From: a virus
Length of the DNA stretch: 39,943 nt
Direction: 5' to 3' (one strand)
IMG/VR virus record: IMGVR_UViG_3300048793_000066
Span: 1-39,943 of that record
Below the pieces are notes generated by a model, which was given only the letters and a program-made list of their open reading frames with translations, made no database searches and was not told where the DNA came from. This document shows positions 1 to 5,706 of the stretch, piece after piece. A program made the position numbers and the translations under genes. Position 1 is the first letter of the stretch; each line of letters begins with the position of its first letter.

Positions 1-135
1 CGTGATGGGTCGAGCCGCGTGAGGATCCGCCGCACGCGCGTACTCTCGGCCCGGAGTTCGACGATGATGTTCGGCATGGGTCACTCCCTCTATCGAATAA
101 CGAATGGTCCGAACGACGCCAGCCAGGGCAGGATG
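1..135. repeat. Terminal overlap, left copy (circular map)
   Basis: These bases match 39809-39943 except at position 127 (g here, a at 39935). The copy holds the first codons of the gene at 39682-39885 (its start is repeated at 75-77) and the end of the gene at 90-260. A GpA-type terminase normally makes cohesive ends, so I read the overlap as the join of a circular assembly, not as a true direct terminal repeat. The unique genome would then be 39,808 bp. Confidence 0.9.
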
Positions 136-260
136 AAAAAGCCGCACAGAAAAACGTAGCCGCCGATCGTGGCCCACTTGTCCTTTGAGGTCCCGAAGAC
201 GAGCAGTCCGACGATGAGAGCGACTACCGGAAAAGCCCACTCGTGCACTTGGTGGTTCAT
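90..260 (-). CDS. Small two-helix membrane protein, unknown function
   Basis: A 56-residue protein starting at the ATG at 258-260, preceded by the purine-rich Shine-Dalgarno stretch GAAGGAAG. Two hydrophobic segments can be seen, at about residues 10-23 and 33-50, joined by a short charged turn (TSKDKW), so a small inner-membrane protein is likely. No family is recognised. Its stop lies 12 bases upstream of the gene that starts at 77 (39885 in the other copy), so on the circle the two are cotranscribed. The one mismatch between the terminal copies changes codon 45 from proline (CCC) to leucine (CTC), inside the second helix. Confidence 0.7.
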   Translation of the reverse strand: MNHQVHEWAFPVVALIVGLLVFGTSKDKWATIGGYVFLCGFFILPWLASFGPFVIR

Positions 261-442
261 GTATTCTTCCTTCTTTCTTCCCTCACGCGAGGGAGTAAAA
301 CCGGAACTTTTACCGGCGGCGGGGGACGTCCGCCGCCGGTCATTCCCGATGTGGCCACGTCTCGGTGAACGTCTAGTGACAGCGGGCTTGGGTCCCGCTG
401 ACGGCCCGACGGAGTGCAGGCGAGGGTCTGCGGCTCCGAAGA
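261..442. other. Non-coding gap with clustered hairpins
   Basis: I see no convincing gene here. The stretch has several perfect inverted repeats. One is an 11-bp GC stem (312-322 with 330-340, 7-base loop). Leftward of it is GTAAAA/TTTTAC (stem at about 298-316, sharing its edge with the GC stem), then CCCTC-GCGT-GAGGG just before the Shine-Dalgarno site of the gene at 90-260. A separate 7-bp stem, CAGCGGG/CCCGCTG, is at 380-400. None has a clear U-tract, so mRNA stability or attenuation is as likely as termination. Confidence 0.5.
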
Positions 443-550
443 TCAATTCCTCAAAAACGCATGGAGCCACGCGAAAAGCCAGTAGCGGTGCTCGCAGCCG
501 GGAATGCCGCAACTCCAACACAGCCGAATTTTCCTTCGCTTCCACGGCAT
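443..550 (-). CDS. 35-residue CGxPGCxH motif protein
   Basis: A 35-residue reading frame beginning MPWKRRK, 8 bases after the stop of the gene at 559-810. Its core, W-x-CGIPGCEHRYWLFAWLHA, is a near copy of the C-terminal motif of that gene (W-x-CGVPGCRHKYRMAAWLHA), which suggests a tandem duplication kept as a mini-protein. Two Cys and two His could bind a metal, but that is inference. No strong Shine-Dalgarno site is seen (GCGCGAGC), so translation may depend on coupling to the upstream gene. No function known. Confidence 0.5.
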   Translation of the reverse strand: MPWKRRKIRLCWSCGIPGCEHRYWLFAWLHAFLRN

Positions 551-558
551 GCTCGCGC

Positions 559-810
559 CTATCCACGCCGGAGCAGCCAGGGACGCTTCCACGCTGCGTG
601 CAGCCATGCGGCCATCCGGTACTTGTGTCTGCAGCCCGGCACGCCACAGATCCACACGGCGGGACTCGGCCACGGATCGAGTCGCCTCGCGTACCGGAAT
701 TTGCCACCGGCGTCACGTACGATGACCACGACCAGGACCGTGAGACCCGCGGCGCTCATCGCCGCGGTTGCTCCCAAAGCCCACACCAGCCATTCCGGAA
801 AGCAATCCAT
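559..810 (-). CDS. Membrane-anchored CGxPGCxH motif protein
   Basis: An 83-residue protein. Residues about 7-31 form one transmembrane segment (WLVWALGATAAMSAAGLTVL...). They are followed by a basic stretch and a C-terminal motif W-x-CGVPGCRHKYRMAAWLHA that recurs in the next small gene (443-550). The start follows the recurrent junction TGAGGAGGCG(CGG)ATGG, in which TGA ends the upstream gene (821-1057) and GGAGG is the ribosome site. The topology suggests a bitopic protein with a small, perhaps metal-binding, head. Function unknown. Confidence 0.65.
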   Translation of the reverse strand: MDCFPEWLVWALGATAAMSAAGLTVLVVVIVRDAGGKFRYARRLDPWPSPAVWICGVPGCRHKYRMAAWLHAAWKRPWLLRRG

Positions 811-820
811 CCGCGCCTCC

Positions 821-1057
821 TCAACGAAATGCGCTGTGCTTCGGACAGAAGTCCTTGTCCGGTCCTACCTGGCGGGCGTGATTGCCGCACATCGGCGCGT
901 CGCACGTAATGGCATCGCCGCCGAGCGTTTTCCCGACGATGGCGTCGCAAAGTTTAGTGCTCCTCAAAAAGCAGAAGCGACACTTCGGAGCGCGCGCCCT
1001 TGAGTGCCGCACGATGGCTACAGTTCCGTCTGGAAGTTTTATCGTTGAGCAAACCAT
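821..1057 (-). CDS. Cys-rich putative zinc-binding protein
   Basis: A 78-residue protein starting at MVCSTIK. The start was chosen because a strong GGAGG site (junction TGAGGAGGCGGAGATGG) sits just upstream and the upstream gene stops there. Cysteine and histidine are spaced as CRFC...LCD...TCDAPMCGNHA...FCPKH, the pattern of a small compact zinc-binding phage protein. I know similar cysteine-rich proteins from many phage early regions but no assigned role. It lies in a run of small leftward genes with shared junction sequences. Confidence 0.7.
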   Translation of the reverse strand: MVCSTIKLPDGTVAIVRHSRARAPKCRFCFLRSTKLCDAIVGKTLGGDAITCDAPMCGNHARQVGPDKDFCPKHSAFR

Positions 1058-1073
1058 CTCCGCCTCCTCAGTC
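1054..1073. repeat. 20-bp direct repeat, left copy
   Basis: CCATCTCCGCCTCCTCAGTC is present here and again at 1814-1833, one copy at each end of the alanine-rich gene. On the coding strand each copy contains the ribosome site and start of the following gene. A partial copy (CTCCTCAGTC) is at 2150-2159. Confidence 0.9.
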
Positions 1074-1817
1074 CCCCAGCGGTGCCGCCGCAAGGAGATC
1101 TAATAGTTTTTCCGCCTGTGCGGAGCGCCAACGAGCCGCAGCCGCAGCCGCATCCGCAGCCGCAGCCGCATCCCGCCAAGCCGCATCCCGCCAAGCCGCA
1201 GCCCGCCAAGCCGCAGCCCGCCAAGCCGCAGCCGCATCCGCAGCCGCATCCGCAGCCGCAGCCGCAGCCGCATCCGCAGCCCGCCAAGCCGCAGCCGCAT
1301 CCGCAGCCCGCCAAGCCGCAGCCGCATCCGCAGCCGCAGCCGCATCGCTCCGCAACCTTTCCCAGTTGGGAACCTTCTCCGTGCCGTTCACTACGGACTG
1401 ATAGGCGTCGGCAACGTCCTGGATTGCCTTCTTCGATGGCTGCGTATTAGCGAATTGAAGGACGCCCCATTTTTCATCCACGAGCATCCACACCGCGAAG
1501 CGCGGCCAAACGAGTGACAGATCCGCGCCTGGCTCGATGGAGGAGAGAAACCGTTCCGGCCAGAGCATTGCCGAGCCGTTGGGAAGCGATTCGAATATCC
1601 CGTCCTCGAGACGCGCGAGAGTCTGTGGGATTCCGAGCAACCGCTCGTAATCGGCATGTTTGCCGCTGTGAATCGTGCAGCCCACGGCGCAGCCCTTTCC
1701 ATGTTCCCAATAGGTGCCCTTGATCAATTCGTCCGCCTCACGGTGCGCACGAACCCGCGAGAGGAATTTCTCCTTGACCTCGGATTTGCCAAGAAAAGCT
1801 TTCATCACGTCAGCCAT
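1068..1817 (-). CDS. Protein with alanine-rich WRAADAAAA repeat tail
   Basis: A 249-residue protein. An in-frame ATG at 1835 also exists and overlaps the upstream stop (ATGA), but the ATG at 1817 (MADVMKAFLG) has the better Shine-Dalgarno site and is preferred. The N-terminal part (about residues 1-155) looks globular, with a Cys-containing segment (KGCAVGCTIHSG) and several tryptophans. Residues about 160-235 are low complexity: runs of AAADAAAA broken by WRA or WRDA units, likely a long helix or helical repeat. The C-terminus (QAEKLLDLLAAAP) looks like a closing helix. From memory, proteins of this layout occur in diverse bacteria and phages without known function. The gene is flanked by identical 20-bp sequences. 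Confidence 0.8.
   Translation of the reverse strand: MADVMKAFLGKSEVKEKFLSRVRAHREADELIKGTYWEHGKGCAVGCTIHSGKHADYERLLGIPQTLARLEDGIFESLPNGSAMLWPERFLSSIEPGADLSLVWPRFAVWMLVDEKWGVLQFANTQPSKKAIQDVADAYQSVVNGTEKVPNWERLRSDAAAAADAAAAWRAADAAAAWRAADAAAAAAADAAADAAAAWRAAAWRAAAWRDAAWRDAAAAADAAAAAARWRSAQAEKLLDLLAAAPLGD
1133..1346 (-). repeat. Low-complexity tandem codon repeats
   Basis: A degenerate array of GCGGCT, GCGGAT and TGGCGG steps on the coding strand encodes the Ala-Asp-Trp-Arg repeat of the gene at 1068-1817. The repeat unit varies from 3 to about 24 bases, so slippage and length change are likely. All six frames stay open here, so proline- or glycine-rich shadow frames in this stretch should be ignored. 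Confidence 0.85.
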
Positions 1818-1833
1818 CTCCGCCTCCTCAGTC
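1814..1833. repeat. 20-bp direct repeat, right copy
   Basis: Identical to 1054-1073. Recombination between the copies would precisely remove the alanine-rich gene while leaving a working start signal for the next one. Confidence 0.9.
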
Positions 1834-2101
1834 ATTGGCTTTGCGAAACGGGATCAGAGCGCGCAGATACACGATCACGGTCATCAAACGCCGGCCACGA
1901 CCAGGTGCCGGGATCCGTTCCGAGCATGACGCTCGTCTTTCGATGGGTCATTTCGTTGGAGTCCTGAAAAATGGTGAGCATGACGCACGTCTCGCTGAAC
2001 ACGCGAACGATCACAGCCGGAACAGACTCTGCGCCTTGCTGAAATTCCTTTTCTGAATCGGTGTTTTTGTAGCGAACGATCCTTCCGATGCTTGGATTCA
2101 C
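1832..2101 (-). CDS. Small conserved phage protein (PSIGRIV type)
   Basis: An 89-residue protein starting at a GTG (2099-2101), with GAGG 5 bases upstream. It begins VNPSIGRIVRY and ends with a GTWSWPAFD segment. I recognise this arrangement (PSxGRIVxY near the N-terminus, ...GTWxWP near the C-terminus) as a small beta-rich phage protein found in many early or accessory regions. It is usually annotated hypothetical and is probably an SH3-like barrel. Its stop overlaps the first possible ATG of the next gene (ATGA at 1832-1835). Confidence 0.75.
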   Translation of the reverse strand: MNPSIGRIVRYKNTDSEKEFQQGAESVPAVIVRVFSETCVMLTIFQDSNEMTHRKTSVMLGTDPGTWSWPAFDDRDRVSARSDPVSQSQ

Positions 2102-2153
2102 GACTTCCTCATTCCGCCATTCGCGGCTGGCGTTGCCAGAAAATTCCAACTCC

Positions 2154-2561
2154 TCAGTCCTTGAACGCCGGCTGCACAAAGTAGCCGAGCTTTTCCATGC
2201 GTGGGATCCGGCGGAGCTGCCGCTGCGCATCGACCAGGTCCGCCTTAGCCCGGAGGTCCATGTGGACGAACCTGATTCCCTCGGAATCATCGCGGCAGTC
2301 CCAGACGCGGAGCGTGTTCGCCTTCAAGTCGAGCTCCAGGGCAAGCCCCAGAGGGTGAAAGAATTGGCGGTTCGCTTCCTGCAGGTAACCTTCGTTGCGA
2401 AAGGTCTCCCCGTCCAAGTACTTCACGCCCGTCTCCACTGGTGCCACTTCCTGAGCTGTGGGAGGCGCTTTGGGAGGCTCGGGTGGCAGCGGCATTTCCC
2501 GTGGCATGGGAGGGAATCCAGCGCGCCTGCCGTGCGTTTCCGCCTTCTGTTTTTTCGCCAT
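2154..2561 (-). CDS. Conserved phage protein, unknown function
   Basis: A 135-residue protein. The first 40 residues are basic then proline-rich (PPMPREMPLPPEPPKAPP) and probably disordered. The rest contains NRQFFHPLGLALELD, RVWDCRDDSEGIRF and a C-terminal GYFVQP, a pattern I recall in unannotated phage and prophage proteins. The start follows the TGAGGAGGCG junction shared with neighbours. No function can be assigned. Confidence 0.75.
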   Translation of the reverse strand: MAKKQKAETHGRRAGFPPMPREMPLPPEPPKAPPTAQEVAPVETGVKYLDGETFRNEGYLQEANRQFFHPLGLALELDLKANTLRVWDCRDDSEGIRFVHMDLRAKADLVDAQRQLRRIPRMEKLGYFVQPAFKD

Positions 2562-2570
2562 TTCGCCTCC

Positions 2571-2894
2571 TCAGACGCTTCCGAGCTTGTCCGCATCGAT
2601 TTTCTCGACGTCCACTTTCATTCCAGTGACCCGCGCGCCGAGCTTGATGAGAGCGAGCCCTAGCCAAAGCCTCAATTGCTTCACCTCGAGCGGCAGATCC
2701 CCTGCGAGCCGAGCACGCCCGGCGACATGCCCGTCGAGCGGTCCTCCCTTGCACACCGGACAGCCCTCACCAGGTGCCACTTTCATGGCGTCCGTGGGCA
2801 CCCAGGGAGCATCTGGATTCGGAACTGAGCCGGACCGCGAGTTCTTAAATTTGTCGCGGGTGTAGGTCACCAGCGGGTCTTCGTTTTCCGTCAT
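2571..2894 (-). CDS. Hypothetical protein with CPxC motif
   Basis: A 107-residue protein preceded by a strong GGAGG site 5 bases before the ATG. It holds a single CPVCKGGPLDGHV motif, resembling one half of a zinc knuckle, and a C-terminal segment with a hydrophobic helix (LRLWLGLALIKLGARVTG) that is amphipathic rather than clearly transmembrane. It is the first gene after the 2895-3013 gap that carries the tRNA-like fragment. Not recognised. Confidence 0.65.
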   Translation of the reverse strand: MTENEDPLVTYTRDKFKNSRSGSVPNPDAPWVPTDAMKVAPGEGCPVCKGGPLDGHVAGRARLAGDLPLEVKQLRLWLGLALIKLGARVTGMKVDVEKIDADKLGSV

Positions 2895-2900
2895 TTTGCC

Positions 2901-2954
2901 TCCAAATTCACAGGACTCGTAGTCCTGTGCGCTATTCCTGTGCGATACCTAAAG
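2901..2954 (-). other. tRNA-Arg-like fragment, candidate attP core
   Basis: Read leftward, this stretch looks like the 5' two-thirds of a tRNA: T8-A9, a D-arm with CGC/GCG stem and a GG loop, then a perfect anticodon arm CAGGA-CTACGAG-TCCTG with U33 and anticodon ACG (Arg). The T-arm and 3' acceptor strand are missing. Its inverted repeat CACAGGA/TCCTGTG around a 7-base centre (2911-2927) has the form of a tyrosine-recombinase core site, and a second TCCTGTGCG lies at 2936-2944 next to the one at 2923-2931. It sits in a 119-bp non-coding gap. It could be the attP core, a decayed tRNA, or a chance hairpin. Confidence 0.4.
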
Positions 2955-3013
2955 CCGCCCGTACCAGTCATTTGCAACGCAGTAAAAATTACTCTCACAA
3001 CGAAGTGCCATAC

Positions 3014-3532
3014 TCAGTGGCGCTGCGTTTCGAGGCGCTTTCGATCTGTTTTTCGCTTGAAGCGATACTGTCCGCGCTGTTGGCATTTCCGACATCCGCG
3101 TCCTCCGTTCGGTCTCAGGACTAAGTTCTCGCCGGCGAGCGGATGGCCATGATTGCAGTGCGTCTTCCGCGCATTGACGGCGCTCGGTCCGTTGCCGCGA
3201 AGGATGTTTGTCCGCTGACTGACCGCCTCCAGGTGATCGGGATTCACGCAGCTCGTGACCAGGCACAGGTGATCTGGGACGTGCTTCAACGGAAAATCGC
3301 CCTTCGTGAGGCGATACGCAATGCCGTGAGCCGAGACGCTGACCCACTTCGCTCCGGGCGAAGGGCAAAGCGTGAAGTACCCATAGCCGTCCCAACTGGA
3401 GATCACCTTCCACAGCCAACATGGTCCGAGGTCTGGTCGCGCTTTCGGGACGGGACCGTTCTTGTCGACCTTCGACCAAAACCGTGCAATCGTTCGCTCG
3501 TCGAGCGGCCACGGGATCGCCATCACCTTCAT
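3014..3532 (-). CDS. HNH endonuclease
   Basis: A 172-residue protein starting at MKVMAIPWPLDERT; the start overlaps the upstream stop as ATGA (3529-3532). It shows the HNH layout of phage nucleases: an N-terminal segment DERTIARFWSKVDK...GPCWLWK, an HGIAYRLTKGDFP segment, then the core DHLCLVTSCVNPDHLEAVSQRTNILRG (H of DHLC, N and H of NPDHL), then a Cys/His cluster near residues 125-150 (HCNHGHPL...GCRKCQQ) likely to bind zinc. Such enzymes nick or cut DNA. In phages they are either free-standing homing-type nucleases or packaging partners. Its place in the early block, far from terminase, favours the first. Confidence 0.9.
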   Translation of the reverse strand: MKVMAIPWPLDERTIARFWSKVDKNGPVPKARPDLGPCWLWKVISSWDGYGYFTLCPSPGAKWVSVSAHGIAYRLTKGDFPLKHVPDHLCLVTSCVNPDHLEAVSQRTNILRGNGPSAVNARKTHCNHGHPLAGENLVLRPNGGRGCRKCQQRGQYRFKRKTDRKRLETQRH

Positions 3533-3828
3533 GGCGTTACCTCTCCGTTTTTGATACTTCCGTTCCAGCAATTCGTGTTGATCCTCGGGTGAAGCGAGAG
3601 CACCCGGAAGTCATCTCCCTGTTTGCCGTCGCACCGCCACACGTACGTTCCGACCGTGTAGGGACGGCTCGTCGGCATTCCATCCGCCGACACCGGGATC
3701 CGGAGCCGGTGTCCCATCCCGCACGGGCAATTGAACTCCAGAACCCGCACGTCCGCGCCGTGATGTACAGCCGGCTCGATGCCAGGAGTCGGAGTCCTCC
3801 ACCGCGGGTTGAGATCGAGCAGCTTCAC
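3529..3828 (-). CDS. DUF6527-like metal-binding protein
   Basis: A 99-residue protein, start overlapping the previous stop (ATGA). It contains FNCPCGMGHRLRIP, a WRCDG segment, and near the end LSLHPRINTNCWNGSIKNGEV. The order CPxG...H, W, 'L.P.I' and C..xI.xG is what I know from DUF6527-type phage proteins, where Cys and His residues are thought to hold a zinc. The assignment rests on this pattern only. Function unknown. Confidence 0.65.
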   Translation of the reverse strand: MKLLDLNPRWRTPTPGIEPAVHHGADVRVLEFNCPCGMGHRLRIPVSADGMPTSRPYTVGTYVWRCDGKQGDDFRVLSLHPRINTNCWNGSIKNGEVTP

Positions 3829-4055
3829 GGCTTCACCCTTTCGATCGACTTCTCAGGCTTTCCGCCCGACCACTTTTCGATCCTTCCGCCCGGCCAGAAC
3901 CGATACACGCTGGGATTGCCCGGGAAGGCCGCGAAGACGCAATGGCCGGTGATCTCCGCAAACGCCATCGCCTTGTCGACGCTCCCGAACAGATACGGCA
4001 GTTCCCGACTAGACTTCGGCTTCCACTGGACATTCCCGATGTAGATCGATTTCAC
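3825..4055 (-). CDS. Hypothetical protein
   Basis: A 76-residue protein starting at a GTG that overlaps the upstream stop (GTGA at 4052-4055). It begins VKSIYIGNVQWKP and has the segment VYRFWPGGRIEKWSGG, likely a small beta-rich domain. Both ends are joined to neighbours by 4-base overlaps, which strongly supports the frame and the GTG start. Not recognised. Confidence 0.65.
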   Translation of the reverse strand: MKSIYIGNVQWKPKSSRELPYLFGSVDKAMAFAEITGHCVFAAFPGNPSVYRFWPGGRIEKWSGGKPEKSIERVKP

Positions 4056-4270
4056 CGCTTCCGCCCTCCATCCGTCTTCATGGGCGGCGCCGGAGTCAGG
4101 CGCGCCGGAATGCCCGGCGTCTCGATGAACTCCTTGTGCACCCGGGACTCGTCCTCCCAGAGCACAAGGATGCCGTGCCTTCGCACGCCTCCGGCGGTAT
4201 CGACGAACCCGATGGCAAGCGCGTAGGGCGGACACTCCGAGAGCCGCTTCCGGAGGTCGTTGACGGTCAT
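4052..4270 (-). CDS. Hypothetical protein
   Basis: A 72-residue protein starting MTVNDLRKRLSECPPYALAIGF. The opening resembles the common small phage 'TVxDLxxxLSxxPxxxxV' fold, in which a short helix packs on beta strands, with a predicted strand HGILVLWED later. The Shine-Dalgarno site is weak (GAAAGCGAAAAT). It is coupled to the next gene by GTGA. Function unknown. Confidence 0.65.
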   Translation of the reverse strand: MTVNDLRKRLSECPPYALAIGFVDTAGGVRRHGILVLWEDESRVHKEFIETPGIPARLTPAPPMKTDGGRKR

Positions 4271-4298
4271 ATTTTCGCTTTCAGTTCGATTCGATATT

Positions 4299-4457
4299 TC
4301 ACGCCTGCCTCCTCGCCTGCGCTTCTCCTCGACACACCGCACAGAACCTGTGACCGCACCGCTGGCAGACCACCGTGGCCTTGCGCGTCACGCGCCCGCA
4401 TTGGCAGCACTTCCTCCAGGTGAACATCTGGGCAAACCATGCGAAGAAACGCCTCAC
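4299..4457 (-). CDS. Small zinc-ribbon protein
   Basis: A 52-residue protein from a GTG that overlaps the upstream stop (GTGA at 4454-4457). After an aromatic N-terminus (RRFFAWFAQMFTW) come three pairs: CCQCG, CQRCGHRF and CAVC. This is the double-knuckle spacing of a zinc ribbon or a treble-clef mini domain, which could bind nucleic acid or protein. The coupling decides the start; a longer frame upstream lies out of phase inside the neighbouring gene. Confidence 0.65.
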   Translation of the reverse strand: MRRFFAWFAQMFTWRKCCQCGRVTRKATVVCQRCGHRFCAVCRGEAQARRQA

Positions 4458-4714
4458 GCGGGGAGCTCCTCGAATGACCGCTTGCCTGTGCGGTGCTTTT
4501 TCGTTTCCCACTCTACGAATGTGGCAAGGATCCCGAGACAGCCCTCGTCGAACAAGGTCTTTCCCGCAGGGAAGAAACAATATTTTCGCCACGGCGTGTG
4601 CCAAACGACTCTCCCGAGATGAATCCCGCCGCTGAGACTCCACACTTCCCACGTGTCCGTCTTGGCTCCCTGGCGGCGTTCGTTCAGTTGGAAACTCATC
4701 CGCGGTTCGGTCAC
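4454..4714 (-). CDS. Conserved small phage protein
   Basis: An 86-residue protein whose ATG overlaps the methyltransferase stop (ATGA, 4711-4714). The core, WEVWSLSGGIHLGRVVWHTPWRKYCFFPAGKTLFDEGCLGILATFVEW, follows a pattern I know from small phage and prophage proteins: 'LGxVxWxxxWRxYxFxP...FdxxCLxxIaxF', a single alpha+beta domain of unknown role. It may work with the methyltransferase it is coupled to, but that is only positional inference. Confidence 0.75.
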   Translation of the reverse strand: MTEPRMSFQLNERRQGAKTDTWEVWSLSGGIHLGRVVWHTPWRKYCFFPAGKTLFDEGCLGILATFVEWETKKHRTGKRSFEELPA

Positions 4715-5706
4715 TTCAGGAGCCTCCGAGTAAGAACAGCAAACGCGACCGCAGCCTGCAGCGCCACAACTCCATTTCCGATTGCGCGGAGCTGATCGGC
4801 GCGGTATTCGTCCACCACCACGGCATCCCCATGAGCCACGCTGCGAATGCCGGGTTTAATCGCCGGCGCGAGCCAAAGCTCTCCGGCGAGAATGTCTCGC
4901 CATCGGGGATCTCCCGGTCCGGGAGCGAAGAGACCATTCCCGCGCGCTTCGAGTCCACCGCTGCCGGTGTTTGCCACAGAGACGAGGTTTCGTTGAGATT
5001 CGAGACACCCGCCCCGGTCGCCGTGCGCATCGCCGCAATCTGTTCCGGCGTTTTTCCGTCCTGTGAGTCGTGAGCTTGCGGCGTCATCCAATGCCGAGTC
5101 ACTCCCGTCAGCGAGTCGCCCGAGTGCGAGCCGACCGAAGGATGATTGCCGCAGGACTCCGCGTCCTCGGCACGCGTCGACGGCCAGAATGAAGATTCGC
5201 TTTCGGAGATGGGCGGCTCCCACGTCGGCTGCGGTAATAGAACACCACTCCGCATCGAACCCGAGTCCGGCAAGGTCTCCGAATACGCGATTGAGTCCTC
5301 GTCCAGCAATGAGCCCTGGCACATTCTCAAGGAAAACGCTCGGGGTGCCGGAGTCCCGTATGCCGTCGAGGATGCCTGGCCAGATCCATCTGTCATCGTC
5401 GGTGCCGCGCTGATTTCCGGCTGCGCTCCACGGCTGGCACGGGAATCCCGCAGTGAGGCAGTCCAGCGCTCCACGCCACTCCCGGAATTTGAAATCTTCA
5501 AGAGGTCCGCACCAAACAGGTGCCGCGTCCAGAGACGCGTCGCCCATCCTCGCCAGGAGAAGGGCTTCAGCGAAGGCTTCCCGCTCAACGTAAGCCACAG
5601 TCCGCGCTTCGGGCAGAGCGCCGCGAATTCCCTCATCGAGCATGCCTGTCCCGGAGCAAAGCGAGAGGACATGGAAGCCGGTATCAGCCACATGGGCCCT
5701 CTTCAT
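4711..5706 (-). CDS. DNA (cytosine-5) methyltransferase
   Basis: A 331-residue Dcm-type enzyme that transfers a methyl group from S-adenosylmethionine to C5 of cytosine. Motif I is LSLCSGTGMLDEG (about 14-26), motif IV the catalytic GFPCQPWS (nucleophile Cys at about 90), motif VI ENV (about 127-129), motif VIII LRKRIF and motif X LRAIGNGV near the end. The target-recognition region is short, as is usual in phage enzymes. It overlaps the integrase end by 23 bases. A GTG at 5691 has the better ribosome site (GAGG) and may be the true start. No partner restriction nuclease is seen nearby, so protection from host restriction is the likely role. Confidence 0.95.
   Translation of the reverse strand: MKRAHVADTGFHVLSLCSGTGMLDEGIRGALPEARTVAYVEREAFAEALLLARMGDASLDAAPVWCGPLEDFKFREWRGALDCLTAGFPCQPWSAAGNQRGTDDDRWIWPGILDGIRDSGTPSVFLENVPGLIAGRGLNRVFGDLAGLGFDAEWCSITAADVGAAHLRKRIFILAVDACRGRGVLRQSSFGRLALGRLADGSDSALDDAASSRLTGRKNAGTDCGDAHGDRGGCLESQRNLVSVANTGSGGLEARGNGLFAPGPGDPRWRDILAGELWLAPAIKPGIRSVAHGDAVVVDEYRADQLRAIGNGVVALQAAVAFAVLTRRLLK

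Noticed and set aside
1-135. Direct terminal repeats of a T7-like packaging system
   Set aside because: Terminase is GpA type (cos), the copies differ by one base and the overlap falls inside coding genes with no packaging genes nearby.
1133-1346. CRISPR-like array
   Set aside because: Repeats are short codon-level units of 3-24 bases within a coding frame, without unique spacers.
1082-1450. Proline-rich rightward frame (PHPQPQPAKP repeats)
   Set aside because: It is the reverse of the alanine-rich codon repeat; GC-rich repeats keep all frames open.
2901-2954. A complete functional tRNA gene
   Set aside because: D-arm and anticodon arm can be drawn, but the T-arm and the 3' acceptor strand are missing, so it is listed only as a fragment or att candidate.
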